64,000 nucleotides of DNA from positions 310,001 through 374,000 of the forward strand of contig VZTI01004400.1 of assembly GCA_013397865.1 (NCBI GenBank). The letters run 5' to 3'. This document shows, piece by piece, positions 52,721 through 62,994 of the stretch. A program made the position numbers and the translations under genes. The notes under the pieces were generated by a model. It was not told where the DNA came from. It was given only the letters and a program-made list of their open reading frames with translations, and did no database searches. Numbering within the stretch: position 1 is the stretch's first letter; each line of letters begins with the position of its first letter. This stretch comes from Struthidea cinerea. Taxonomy: Eukaryota > Chordata > Aves > Passeriformes > Corcoracidae.

Positions 52721-55014
52721 ATACCCTAAAAGCAAGACAATCAAGATCTCTGTTTCTATACCTACAAAATAGTAAGATCTTTTTAGTTCACTAGCATGAT
52801 ATGAGATCAATTGTGTTGAAATCTCTAAGTATTCGTTTATGGTGGTACAATAGGCTTTGTCAGCACCTCAGAGGAAAACTATGTATGCTGCAAATGCTGA
52901 CACTGAAGTTGTATTTATTAATGGGTATATTAAAGGACTAAGTGAGGCACAGACTGGGAAGCACGTGCTTTCATTTCCTTTTGCTCTTTTGGGCTCTGAG
53001 GACAGGTTCCTTGTGCCTTGTTGGAAGAATTGAGAAGATACTTACTTGCAGAAGGCTGGAACTTGATCAGTTCCCTTGCAGAGTCAGGCTTCAGACATGA
53101 ATAAAACAGATCTAGAAAGAAGGGAAAACTGATTTTTACATAAGCTTACTTTAGCAAAGCCTCAAGTACTAGGGAATGCATTTGATACTTTGAAGTAAAA
53201 TGTTCAATTGTATTCATTTTAAGTGGCTTGTGTAAACACAGCTTATTACCCCAAATTAGACGCATATGCAGTTAGATATCTGAAACATTTGCAAGGCAAA
53301 ATGTAGGTCTTTTTGACTCTCAAATCTGATTTTAGATTTTTCAAGTGAGTGTTTATAAGAAATTTGTGGCTCTTTATTGGACCATATTCAATCGATGTAT
53401 TGAGCAAATTTTAGTCAGTAGATTCTGGTGCTAAGGGGCGTCTCATCTACTGGGGAGCCAAGAACTCTGTGTGCAAAAGAAACAAGCTGATAAACTCATC
53501 TCAAAGTGCAACCACTGAAAGAAATTAGAGGCAGACACTGCAACAGAAGCCGACTTGTGATCCGCAAACAAAAGCAAAGTAATTCGTTCTCCGGGAGTGA
53601 CTAAACAGGATGTTTTTGCAAGTTCTGCAAATCACTTCTCAAATATTAAAAAGCCATACAGACATGTATAGTCATATTTTTGTTCTGGATCTTAGGGAAG
53701 AATCACAACTTTGTTCTAAATTGAGTGAACATTCACAAACACAGCAAAAGAGTGTACTTTGAAACACTGCAAGATTTAAGTGGGTAAGCTATATGAAAAT
53801 GCATATTAAAATTCTGGAGCCAAAAATTCCTCCACAGAATGTCAGAACTCTCTTCAAAGAGAATCATTAATGCTGTCCATGCTCTTTGCCCCTTTGCTTT
53901 CATGCTCCTTTGCCCATCCTTCTCTTCTCTTGTCACAGGCTCTGAAATGACTTTTCTGATTCCTTTTTTAACCCCTTCCTCTGATCTTCTTTTAAACCCC
54001 AATTACCCTACCCTCATTTTTCCTCTCAGTTCTTTTTTTACTCAAAATACAAATATGAACCATAGCCTCCTAGCATGAAGTACTTAAATTCTTTTCACGT
54101 AGTGTCAGGTTTTCAAAGGCTTAGCTATTTAGCAATAAAATTCATCATGGGATAGGGTACAAAAGAAAGATGTTGAAGCAGGAGCTGGAATGCAGCACTT
54201 CCAATGCCCATGTGAGTGCTTTCACAGCTGGAGAGTTCTTCTAGCGCTCGTATATATTGTCCTACATCTCTTCTGGCTGTGCTGCGCCACAGTCACAGCA
54301 GGACAGCTGGCAAGCACTCTCCCCTCAGCCTGCTCCAGCACAGGTTGCACAATAGCTTGTCTGGATCCCACAGACAATTATATCCAGCACTACCTATTTT
54401 GTACATCTAGGTAAGATGTCAGCATGAGACAGGCACCAAATCTCTCCCCTTAATTAAGTATGTCCTAAATTAGTACAATCTTGGTGACACAGGAGGATTG
54501 TTGGTGAATACTAAAGCCTGTTGCTCATCAAGCACAGGGGATGATAATGAAGACCTGGAAGACTACACTTTCTCATTTATTAAGCTGACCAGACAGATGC
54601 AAGCAGTAATGTGGTTCTGAGCCAGGTGAGTGCCACTACTTCTCTGCTATACTGAGTAAAGTGCATTCCTTTTAACTAATCTTCAGCAGTCTCCTGGGTC
54701 AACAGTGCTGAATTTCAATTTTACCCCACAGCTCTTTTATGAATCTGAATAGGCAACTACTCAATGATGTTGACACACTAGGGAATGAAACATGACATTT
54801 TCCCCTTCCTTCTTGTCAGCTCTACTAATCTTATTTACTTATAACATGGCAATTACTATACTTCTCCAGTTAAATGTCCATTTCATCCACTGCCATTTTG
54901 TTCAGTACCAAGTGCCTTAGAAAAAAACATGAGGAAAATCCCATAGCAGAGTAAGACAGATCAGGGAATAAAATGTTCATTACCCTCTCCATTTAAAGGT
55001 ACAAATGTTGATAG

Positions 55015-55038
55015 CATTATACTGCATCATTATACTGC
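55015..55038. repeat. Direct repeat, 11 bp, 13-bp period
   Basis: CATTATACTGC occurs at 55015-55025 and 55028-55038, separated by AT. Confidence 0.92.
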
Positions 55039-55686
55039 CTTAACTGCAGACATTCTTTGTTATCCAATCAAAAACTTTACAAATATTGTTAAAACAATTA
55101 CAGATTTTTGCATTCAAGGATATCTTGTAGAAGTTATCTGCAGAATTCAAACATGTATTATGCGTATTTTTCCTGTCAGAAATTGTGCTATTTAAAGACC
55201 AAGATGTCTATAGTACTTTTCAGCACATTCTTCGCTTCTTTAAAAGAAGAAATCCTAATACACATTCTCTCTTCATGAAGAAATTTTGGCAAGCTTATCC
55301 ATGTTTATGCAGCCTCCATGTCCTTTCATTTTTTCTACTCCATCCATTTTGAGACAGAATACTGGGCTCACTTGTAGTCACCCAGCAATTGCATACCATT
55401 TCTGGCTGCAATGGCATTAACACATTAATTCTTATCCAGTTTCCTGCAGAGCAGCAAAGTTCTAGGGATTAAAACATTCGTCTTCTGTGTTGGTAGCATT
55501 TTATGCCTATTTGCAATTGGCTCTGTGGATACTCAACGTCGACCCTTTGTGAAAATTGAAACTGCACAGATGTAAGACAGCAAGATATAAATTCCACTGA
55601 TTTTGTGTCAGAATAAAAAAAAATTAAAAAGCTCATCTAACCTCATTCTTTGTACAGCATGAGCCAACAATATTTCCCATGGACTT

Positions 55687-55723
55687 TTCAATCTAATCCA
55701 CACCACGTGTGGATTAGATTGAA
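55687..55723. repeat. Perfect hairpin: 17-bp inverted repeat with 3-base loop
   Basis: The left arm TTCAATCTAATCCACAC (55687-55703) is followed by CAC and the exact reverse complement GTGTGGATTAGATTGAA (55707-55723). The centre contains the palindromic E-box CACGTG (55704-55709). No flanking transposon features were seen. Confidence 0.97.
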
Positions 55724-56139
55724 TTCATTACAGCATGTAGTAGTTGCAAAACACCCAATCCTGAGCTGCAAACTCCCAGGTGAAGATGATTCAATGACAA
55801 TACTTCTATCTTATATTCAGTTTGAACTTAGGCCACATCAAATTGCAGAACTTTTATCTTGTAACACTTCTGCCTGCTGCTTTAAGAAGCTTTGTAATTA
55901 CCATTCTTCACCTTTCACTTCATTTTCATGTAGTTTTTTTTTCTGGGACTTAGACACAGCAGTCATTACAACCAGCCTAATTTGAAACAAGGAATTGTGG
56001 GACTGAAGACACTTCCTTCTGGGAAGGCTCAGCTACAGCAAGATACCCAGGGCCTTAAGCTGTTGGCTCTTGGTTATCTCCAGATGAATACTTCCCAACT
56101 CCTCTGAATATCTCTACCAGCATTTGGCCACATTCACAA

Positions 56140-57340
56140 TAGGAGAAGTTTTTCTGATGTTTAAGTGAAAATTCTGGTTTTTCAGCTCGTGTCCCCCTCC
56201 CTTTCACTGCACGTCATTGAGAAGAGTCTGGCTCCACCCTCCTTACTCTCTTCCATCTTATATTGGATATAACATGAATAATGTCGTCGCCCCCCAATGT
56301 CTTCCATCTCAAGGCTAAATAATCAATGTCTATTTGTATCCTAAGGGCTGTGATCATCTTCAGCACCTTCGTGGCCTTTCTCTGGGCTTTCTTTACTACA
56401 CCTATCTCTCTCTTGCTCTGGGGACTCCAAACTTGGACACAACACCCCAGGTGTGCTCTCACCAGGCTGAGTAAAAAGGAAGGATCACCTCCGTTGGCCC
56501 AGGGTACTGTTGACTCATGTTCCACCACAATTCCCAGTGCTTTTACTGGAAAACTACTTTCCAGGCAAACACCCCTCGTGCTGTTTGGGTAGGTGCTTGG
56601 GGTTTATTTCTCCTCAAGGGCAGGACTTAGTACTTCCCTTAGCTTAGCTTCAGGAGATTCTTGTTGGGCCAGACCCATTTCATTCCAGACTGAGGAACAG
56701 CACTAGTGACTGGCTACCGCAATCCTCTGAGCCTGTCAGTTCAGCCCAATTTGAATCCACTTCAGTGGTCCCTTGTCCAATCACTATTTTATCAGTTTAA
56801 CCACGAGGATGCTCAGGGAGACAGTGTTAAATCTTTGCTTAAGTCAAGAAAAATAGCTCTCTACCCTCATCTACCAGCCGAGACATCTCACTGAAGAATG
56901 CTATAAATCAGGTTGGTCAGGCAGGATTTTCTTTCATAAATCAACGATGACTGCTCCTAATCACATTCTTGCTGTCGTTTGGAAATGGTTCCCCAGGGGA
57001 TTTACTGTAGCATCCCCCACGGACTGAGGTGAAGGTGGCAAGGAGGCATTTCCCCAAATTCTTCTCTCACATCTCTTGAACACAGCTGTGACATGTCCTT
57101 TCTTCCAATCCTCAAAAACTGCTCCCAATCAACATCATCTTCCAAAAGCAACTGAGAGTAACCTCATGATGACACAGACCCGTTCCCTTAATTCTCAGGC
57201 ATACAACTTATCAGGTTGGCTGAACTTTATGTATTCAATTACTTTAGAGGTGTGGAATTTCTGAAGGCAAGTTTTACCAGAAAAGACTAAGGTGAAGAAG
57301 GCACAGAGCACCTTAGCCTTCTCCATCTACTTTACCACCT
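56140..57340 (-). mobile_element. CR1 LINE fragment, 3' half of ORF2 (antisense)
   Basis: On the minus strand, from high to low coordinates, the text follows CR1 ORF2. The first words are the KKANVVPIF-like region, seen on the plus strand as TTTCTTCCAATCCTC near 57100. Next comes the region seen as CAGGTTGGTCAGGCAGGATT near 56910, then the SGVPQGS-like region near 56690. Then LVRAHLGCCVQVWSPQSKREIGVVKKAQRKAT (56400-56470) matches the LVRPHLEYCVQFWAP..KKDIE..E..QRRAT word. The last recognised word is GAGAAGAGTCTGGCTCCACC at 56219. The element carries stops and indels and lacks a clean 3' tail. It is the longest CR1 piece in the window. Confidence 0.88.
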
Positions 57341-58453
57341 GAAAAATTAAATGTATTATCTGCAAGCATCATCCCAATCTGCAGCCTTGGTCTGTAAATA
57401 CATGCCAGGGACCACATTCTTCAGAGTCTAAGCAGTCATATCTCTCTCGATCAGAAGGTAGGGCCTTTCTTCATGCCACCAGAGTTGCAGAACAGTGCCA
57501 TGCTCTTTAAAATAAGAGGAATCAATTCCAAAATGCAACTATACCACAAAATCTGGCTTGGCTGTGCATACAAATGATTGCCCATTCTCTCTTTTCAGAC
57601 AACTCAACACCTCTGGATTTATGACTCCATGTCTATCCTCTCAGGGCAGGGAGCTCCTTCAGCTTTGTCTGTATACAAATATATATGTATGCTGCTTGGC
57701 AAGTAACACAAATTTTGTATTCTCCAGAGTAATATGAGAATCTCTCTCCCCCTTGCCAAACAGCAGTAGCTTTCTCTCCTCATGTCGAGGTGATATTTTC
57801 ACATTGTCACCGAGTGTTAAACTTTACTTACATTTGCTTAAATTAAATATGTTTAAGGTTAACCTTTTTTTTTAAGTGGCTTATTTAATTTGTTTGAACA
57901 GATTTGGTTTATTTTGGGTCGCTAAAAACTAATTAAGTTTCTGTTATCTCCAGAGTGCAATCTCCCATGAGTTCTCTGTTAATACTCCTGTTTCATGTCT
58001 CTCTCTGCTTGAGTGTTACTTCTAACAGTAGGAAAGGAGAAATTTCAGATGGAACTGTACTTGGGAAGGGAAGGGTTTGATGGATTGTTTTTTCTTGAAG
58101 AAGGAACATATTCTTTTGAAGTATATACATGTCAATGAATGAGAAAAATACATTTGATAGAATATTAAAATACATTTTAATATATTTAAAATACAGATAA
58201 ATATCTTTTGAATGAGTTTTTTTTCCTAATTTTTTGAATGCTTCCCTTCTCATAATCATTTTCATTCAACCTATTCTATAAAGTTATTCAGAAATCATCT
58301 CAAGTAGTGCACATGGCAAGCAGAGCTCACTTTCCAGAGTTTTATACTTGAAAGTCAAAAAGGAGCTCTTGGTTTGCCTTTCAGTATTTTGAGATCCAAA
58401 ATAAATAGCTGCAAAAATAAAGCAGGATTTCATAAGGCTTTTCAACCTTTCAG

Positions 58454-58636
58454 CTCATCACACTGCGAACAAATCCAGATGCAGCCACACAGAACAGACG
58501 GTTTCAGTTCACTCAAAATCAAAAGAAAGAAGATTCAAAAACATCAACATCAGTCACCAGCGTCAATCAGGCCAGCACATCTCGACTAGAAGGATTGCAG
58601 TCAGAGAATCACCGCTTGAGAATGAAAATTACAGAG
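58454..58636 (+). CDS. GABBR2: GABBR2 exon: proximal C-terminal tail and start of coiled coil
   Basis: This exon encodes 61 residues starting LITLRTNPDAATQNRRFQF and ending ENHRLRMKITE. It is the membrane-proximal cytoplasmic tail just after TM7. The first part is basic and polar (QNRRFQFTQNQKKEDSK). A Ser/Thr-rich stretch, TSTSVTSVNQASTSRL, follows; in mammals this region contains a site phosphorylated by AMP-activated kinase (Ser783 by my recollection of mammalian numbering). From about residue 44, RLEGLQSENHRLRMKITE starts the leucine-heptad coiled coil that pairs with the GABBR1 tail and masks its ER-retention signal. The acceptor is ACCTTTCAG and the donor GAG|GTATTT. Length is 183 nt, phase 0 on both sides. 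The donor is weaker than the others at +5 and +6 but uses a normal GT. Confidence 0.97.
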
Positions 58637-60589
58637 GTATTTTTCACTGTATAGACTATCTAGGCACTTTATTTTTCATTGTTTTTTGTTGCAATTCTGC
58701 AATCTGCTTAAATGCTGACTACTATTCAGAGAAAAAAATTAACTTTCCCCATAAAAATAATAGGAAAGAGACAATTTATATGGGTTGCTAACTAGTACAG
58801 CAAATATGTAGCAGGTGTGATAAAATGAAAATGTGCCTTAGCAAAATTAAACTTGCCCAATTTATTTGTGACAGGCCAATTACCCTGTTGTTTCACATGG
58901 ACGTGCTGAGCTCCACAGCTCCAGAAGCGTAACCTTTACAAGCAAGCATAACAGCGATCCGCAGCCCCAGGGGCACTTCAGGGCTTTGTTCCTGTTTATG
59001 GTTGCATTCTGAGACTGCTTTTGCTGCTATTTCTCAGCCTCTCTGAGAGTCTGCTCCAGAACTTGCTACACAGATTTTTATATCTTCCATGAAACAAAAT
59101 TACATATTTTCTTAAGGCAGAAAAAGATGTTTATGAACGTGTGAGCTGACCCTTTTGGCACAAAGGTGGTGGAGTTTCTTCAGTACCTACTGAGGGAAAG
59201 GCTGAGTACATGGAGGACATGAATTCCATTAGAGCTATAACAGGTACAGTTATAGTTATGTCCATCCTTGCTCAGTAGACCTGAAATTATGACAAACCAG
59301 TCTTGATGACTGCCCAATCTTTGAGACAAGATAACCATAACGGATCATATCTTAAAGAAATTAACCTGTTCTTGCCCACTCTGTAAAGTATTCTTATACC
59401 TTGAAAAAAAAGTATTTTATTACAACAGTTTTTTCTTTGCCCAGATTGTAAGTAATGACAATTGCCTAGGTAACTAAAAGGTATTTACTCAGGCTACCAG
59501 AGAGCCCAAAAGTAAAAGTTATCTCTGCCTTGTTAAAGAAATTTAGTTCAGCTTTGCCAGGTCCCTTTCATGTGAGAGCCTTGAAATTTTTAATGAAGGC
59601 CTAGCTGCCTGCTGGCTATTTCTGTTCCTGTACTCTACTGCAGTTTTTTCTACTAAGCCTCCTAACACAAGATCTCAGCCTGTGTCTCACAAGGCTCATG
59701 ATGGTGAGCATAGGTAAGGCGAGTCAGGGCAGCCACATTAGTGCTCGCAGCGCCCTTCCTATTTCTTCTGGACTTTGCTTAAATAGATTAAATTCCCAGA
59801 ACCAGTAGGTCCAAATCAGTTTCATTGTCAAGGGGATTTGGAACATGCCCTACCATGGCTAGAAGCTACATCTCTGGCTTATCTAGTTTGAGTTGCTATG
59901 CCCCAGTTCTGTAACAAACAATGTAAAGCTAAATTCAGCACTTTTAAAATTCAGTTAAGAGTAGTGAGTGGGACATACTCTGGACACCACTTCCTGCATA
60001 ACTGTTCACAAAGAGGGTTATGAAGCTTGTTTCCTTTAATTTTCAATTCGGGCTATAGACAACTTGTAGTACAAGTTACCTGTTGAGGAGAGCACACTAT
60101 GCTCTGCTCAGTGCTAAAAGCAAAGCAAACCTGGTAGAGTTGACTGCAGTCACTCATATGAATGGACGTGCCATAGTTCCTTTATATTCTCCTGTGTGTT
60201 TGATAATTTGATGGATGAAGTGGTTACAACTATGTACGCCACAATTTTACATGTAGGTAATAAATAGTTGAGAGGTTTTCAGACTGGGCTTTCTAATGCC
60301 CATATCTTTCTCATTTATCAGTACACCTGAGTTGCTTCTACTGTCAACTACTAAAGCTTATTTCTCTCTATGCCCTATGTGCAATAGCACAGTTGAACAA
60401 AACTTGTTACTTGTAGCATTATTTTTAGAGGTAGTGTAGTAGTGCTACAAGAAGACTGTATTTGTCACGGTGTAGTAATTGCATTACCACCTGCCTTTCA
60501 GTCTAATTATAGAAAGCTATGCCTCAGTGCACATACCTGAAGCAAGGACTCTTGAATTTTGAAGGATTTGTACTCTCTTTGTTTTGCAG
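58637..60589 (+). other. GABBR2: GABBR2 intron (1,953 bp)
   Basis: This short intron lies between the two exons that share the coiled coil. It starts GTATTTTTCAC and ends with CTCTCTTTGTTTTGCAG. I see only unremarkable AT-rich sequence and no repeat family I can name. Confidence 0.95.
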
Positions 60590-60719
60590 CTGGACAAAGA
60601 CTTGGAAGAGGTCACAATGCAACTTCAGGACACTCCTGAGAAAACAACATACATTAAGCAGAACCACTATCAGGACCTTAATGACATTCTTAGTATACGG
60701 AACTTCACAGACAGCAAAG
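60590..60719 (+). CDS. GABBR2: GABBR2 exon: C-terminal half of the coiled coil
   Basis: This exon encodes 43 complete codons plus one base, from LDKDLEEVTMQLQDTPEKTT to NDILSIRNFTDSK. It continues the heptads of the preceding exon (leucine-rich LDKDLEEVTMQL) and completes the coiled coil that dimerises with GABBR1. The segment YIKQNHYQDLNDIL follows. The acceptor is TTTTGCAG and the donor AAAG|GTGAGT. Length is 130 nt, so the downstream intron is phase 1, unlike the three phase-0 introns upstream. The last dozen residues (SIRNFTDSK) differ from the mammalian sequence I recall (around NLGNFTEST), while the coiled coil itself is essentially identical. The protein continues in exons beyond the window; the distal tail was looked for and not found. 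Confidence 0.96.
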
Positions 60720-60955
60720 GTGAGTGTTAGTAAAATCCATCAGTAGCTTAACCTGCCAAACCTTAGAACAACAATCTCATCGAATTGGTTTCAGAGCACT
60801 CAGACCTTGGTAAGACAGAGCTTTAAATATTTTGGTTTAATTACAGAGAGTATACAGATTCACTATTAAGCTACATACTACCCACTGAGTAGTTATTTCT
60901 GTATGTATGTCTTCCATTGTAATACACATGGTGAAGTGGGAAACTTTTAGAAGTG

Positions 60956-60961
60956 TACTTG
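60956..60961. repeat. Left target-site duplication of the solo LTR
   Basis: The hexamer TACTTG directly abuts the TG terminus of the LTR and recurs exactly at 61625-61630. Confidence 0.85.
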
Positions 60962-61624
60962 TGACGCTGCCGGCCCGTCGTGGCTAGAGGCCGCTGCGTC
61001 CTCCCGGAAAGCATCCCAGATGAGGCTGCTTCGGCTGGCACTTCGCCTCCGAACCACAGCGCTGGGCTACACCCACAGAAGCCACGCACACGTACGCCAC
61101 TGGAAAGTCATTGAGTGCATCACCAAGAATAAAGAGGCGGGAGGGGTCCTTAGCATAGAGTTCCACAGGAGTTTATTGCCGAGCGCGTGAAGGGTTCCAG
61201 GGGCGAAGGGCCTGGAACACAGAAGGGTCCACGGTATAAGTACAAGGGTGGCAAGGAGTGGAGAGAGGGCCAGGGACCAATGGAGAAAGAGCCAAGGGGA
61301 GGAGCATAGGCGGGGCCAGGGTACACAACCCAATGTGGAAACATGGAGGGAGGAGCCAAGTGTTAATGGGAAAGTGGGGAAGGGAGAACATTCTAAGACA
61401 TGAACTCATAAGGGATACAGGGGGTGGAGAGTTAGCAAACCAATTGGGGTAACAGAACTGGGGTACATTAACATAAAGTGACAGAGCACCTTGGGAGAGG
61501 CCCTTTTGATCACCCTGCCTTAAGGCTTACTGATGGGGTTTGATTCAAACTCTGGGGCTGTCTCACCACCCCCGGACACCCCGGCCCACAGGCCACCCCT
61601 GCCACGGGGGCAGCCACCACAACA
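60962..61624 (-). mobile_element. Solo LTR of an endogenous retrovirus, 663 bp, 6-bp target duplication
   Basis: The element begins TGACGCTGCC and ends CCACCACAACA on the plus strand (TG...CA termini). It is flanked on both sides by TACTTG (60956-60961 and 61625-61630). A 6-bp duplication is typical of class II (ERVK-like) avian retroviruses. On the minus strand it reads TGTTGTGGTGG at the start, has a TATA-like CTTATACC (complement of 61233-61240) and an AATAAA (complement of 61172-61177) 55 bases later, followed by about 210 bases of U5. That order makes minus the likely orientation, antisense to GABBR2. No gag-pol-env sequence is present, so the provirus has recombined down to one LTR. It sits 242 bases downstream of the coiled-coil exon. 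Confidence 0.85.
61172..61177 (-). promoter_or_regulatory. LTR polyadenylation signal (AATAAA, minus strand)
   Basis: The plus strand reads TTTATT. In the minus orientation of the solo LTR this is AATAAA, placed after the TATA-like motif as expected at the end of R. A competing AATAAA exists on the plus strand at 61128-61133. Confidence 0.45.
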
Positions 61625-61630
61625 TACTTG
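61625..61630. repeat. Right target-site duplication of the solo LTR
   Basis: The hexamer TACTTG directly follows the CA terminus of the LTR and matches 60956-60961 exactly. Confidence 0.85.
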
Positions 61631-62970
61631 TGTTCAGAAGTCAAGTTTTCTGTGCTGCATTGGAGAGAGGAAAATCACAGAATTTTAAGCCCAGTGCTTG
61701 CCTGACTAGGATGCTGAAATCCTGCTTTTGGACACTGCTATCAAGCATGTAAAAGAGAAGCACGTAAATATTTCAGTGCTGATTTGGATTCTAAATGCAG
61801 AACTGAAGGCACTCATGTATGAAAATTCTTCCCTAGGAACTGATAAAAAAGGATTTCATGACAACTGTAATATTCCTAAATTGTTTCTCCTGTGTCTCTT
61901 GCATGTGTCCCTGAAGAACTACATGCAAGAGAATTGCTTCCATTAGAGCCATTCTACTTTTTGGGAAGCAATAAAATCTGGTGCATAGCTCAATAAAAGT
62001 GGAAGCCAGGACACCCACCTTCCATTTCTGACTCTGGAATGGATCTACTTTGTGACTTCTAGCAAATAGCTTTGTACAGCTGAATATTACTTTAGCATGT
62101 GAAAAACTGGCTGCTCTGTGTTCGTAAGTTGTAAATTTGCGTGTTTGTTACACTGCAAGGCTCTGGCTTCCTATTGATGTGGCACCATGAGCTTGGTTAA
62201 GTGGGACAGAAGTTACTCCTGTGAATAAACGTGAAGAATAATTTTAGAACAACAGCAACAGGTCACATATGTTTTTGAAGTATATTGAAATTTTGGTTGG
62301 ATAAGGTTACATTTTCTTATGCCTTTTGTTTTAGGCTGGGTATACACTGGGTTGTATAACTTGTGGCAAAAAGAAAAAAGGGAGAGTTCCCACCGTCCTT
62401 TTTAAAAGTAAAAAAAGCAGAAGAGGGGAATGAAGGAAAAGGAAAACGTAAATAGCTGCTGGAGGCGTGTGATTATTGGGCTGAGATCAGGAGCAAGAAC
62501 TAACATCAGTGAGTGGGATGAGGCAGTTTGAAAGGAACACATAGAATGTTCCTCTCATGTCAGATGCTCCAGGAAAAATGATAAATCATGAATAATATTT
62601 CAAGCAGAAAAGATGCATTGCATTGTGCCAAATGCCCATCTGAGTTTGGGTATGAGAAACAAAAAATTATTCTCAAGAAATACACTGGGTATAAATTTAG
62701 GATGGATACTTCCCACAGCAAGATGCGCTCCATTAGCAGTAGGAGGCTGGCAAAGAAATCAAGGATAAAATATAACCTTTCTGCACTTACTTGTGTCTAT
62801 GTATACAAAAGACATCGATGCCTAACTGCTGCTTGAAGCAGCAGCATCCAAGATTGTCTTTGTTCCTGATTTTCCCCCAGTACAGTTCCCCAGCTTTTAC
62901 ACTTCTGCTGTGGGGTGCATATTGAAAATCATTTGTATGGAGGCTAACTATGGAACCTTAATGTCCAGAG

Positions 62971-62994
62971 TAGCTTGGAACTTAGCTTGGAACT
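62971..62994. repeat. Perfect tandem duplication, 12 bp x 2
   Basis: TAGCTTGGAACT is repeated exactly twice without a spacer. Confidence 0.95.

Larger units (their letters stand above)
52055..58453 (+). other. GABBR2: GABBR2 intron (6,399 bp)
   Basis: This intron is bounded by donor GTAGGT and an acceptor ending CAACCTTTCAG. It contains a sense CR1 3' end (52457-52720), a 37-bp perfect hairpin (55687-55723) and a 1.2-kb antisense CR1 (about 56140-57340). The rest is AT-rich sequence with no recognised gene or element. Confidence 0.95.
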
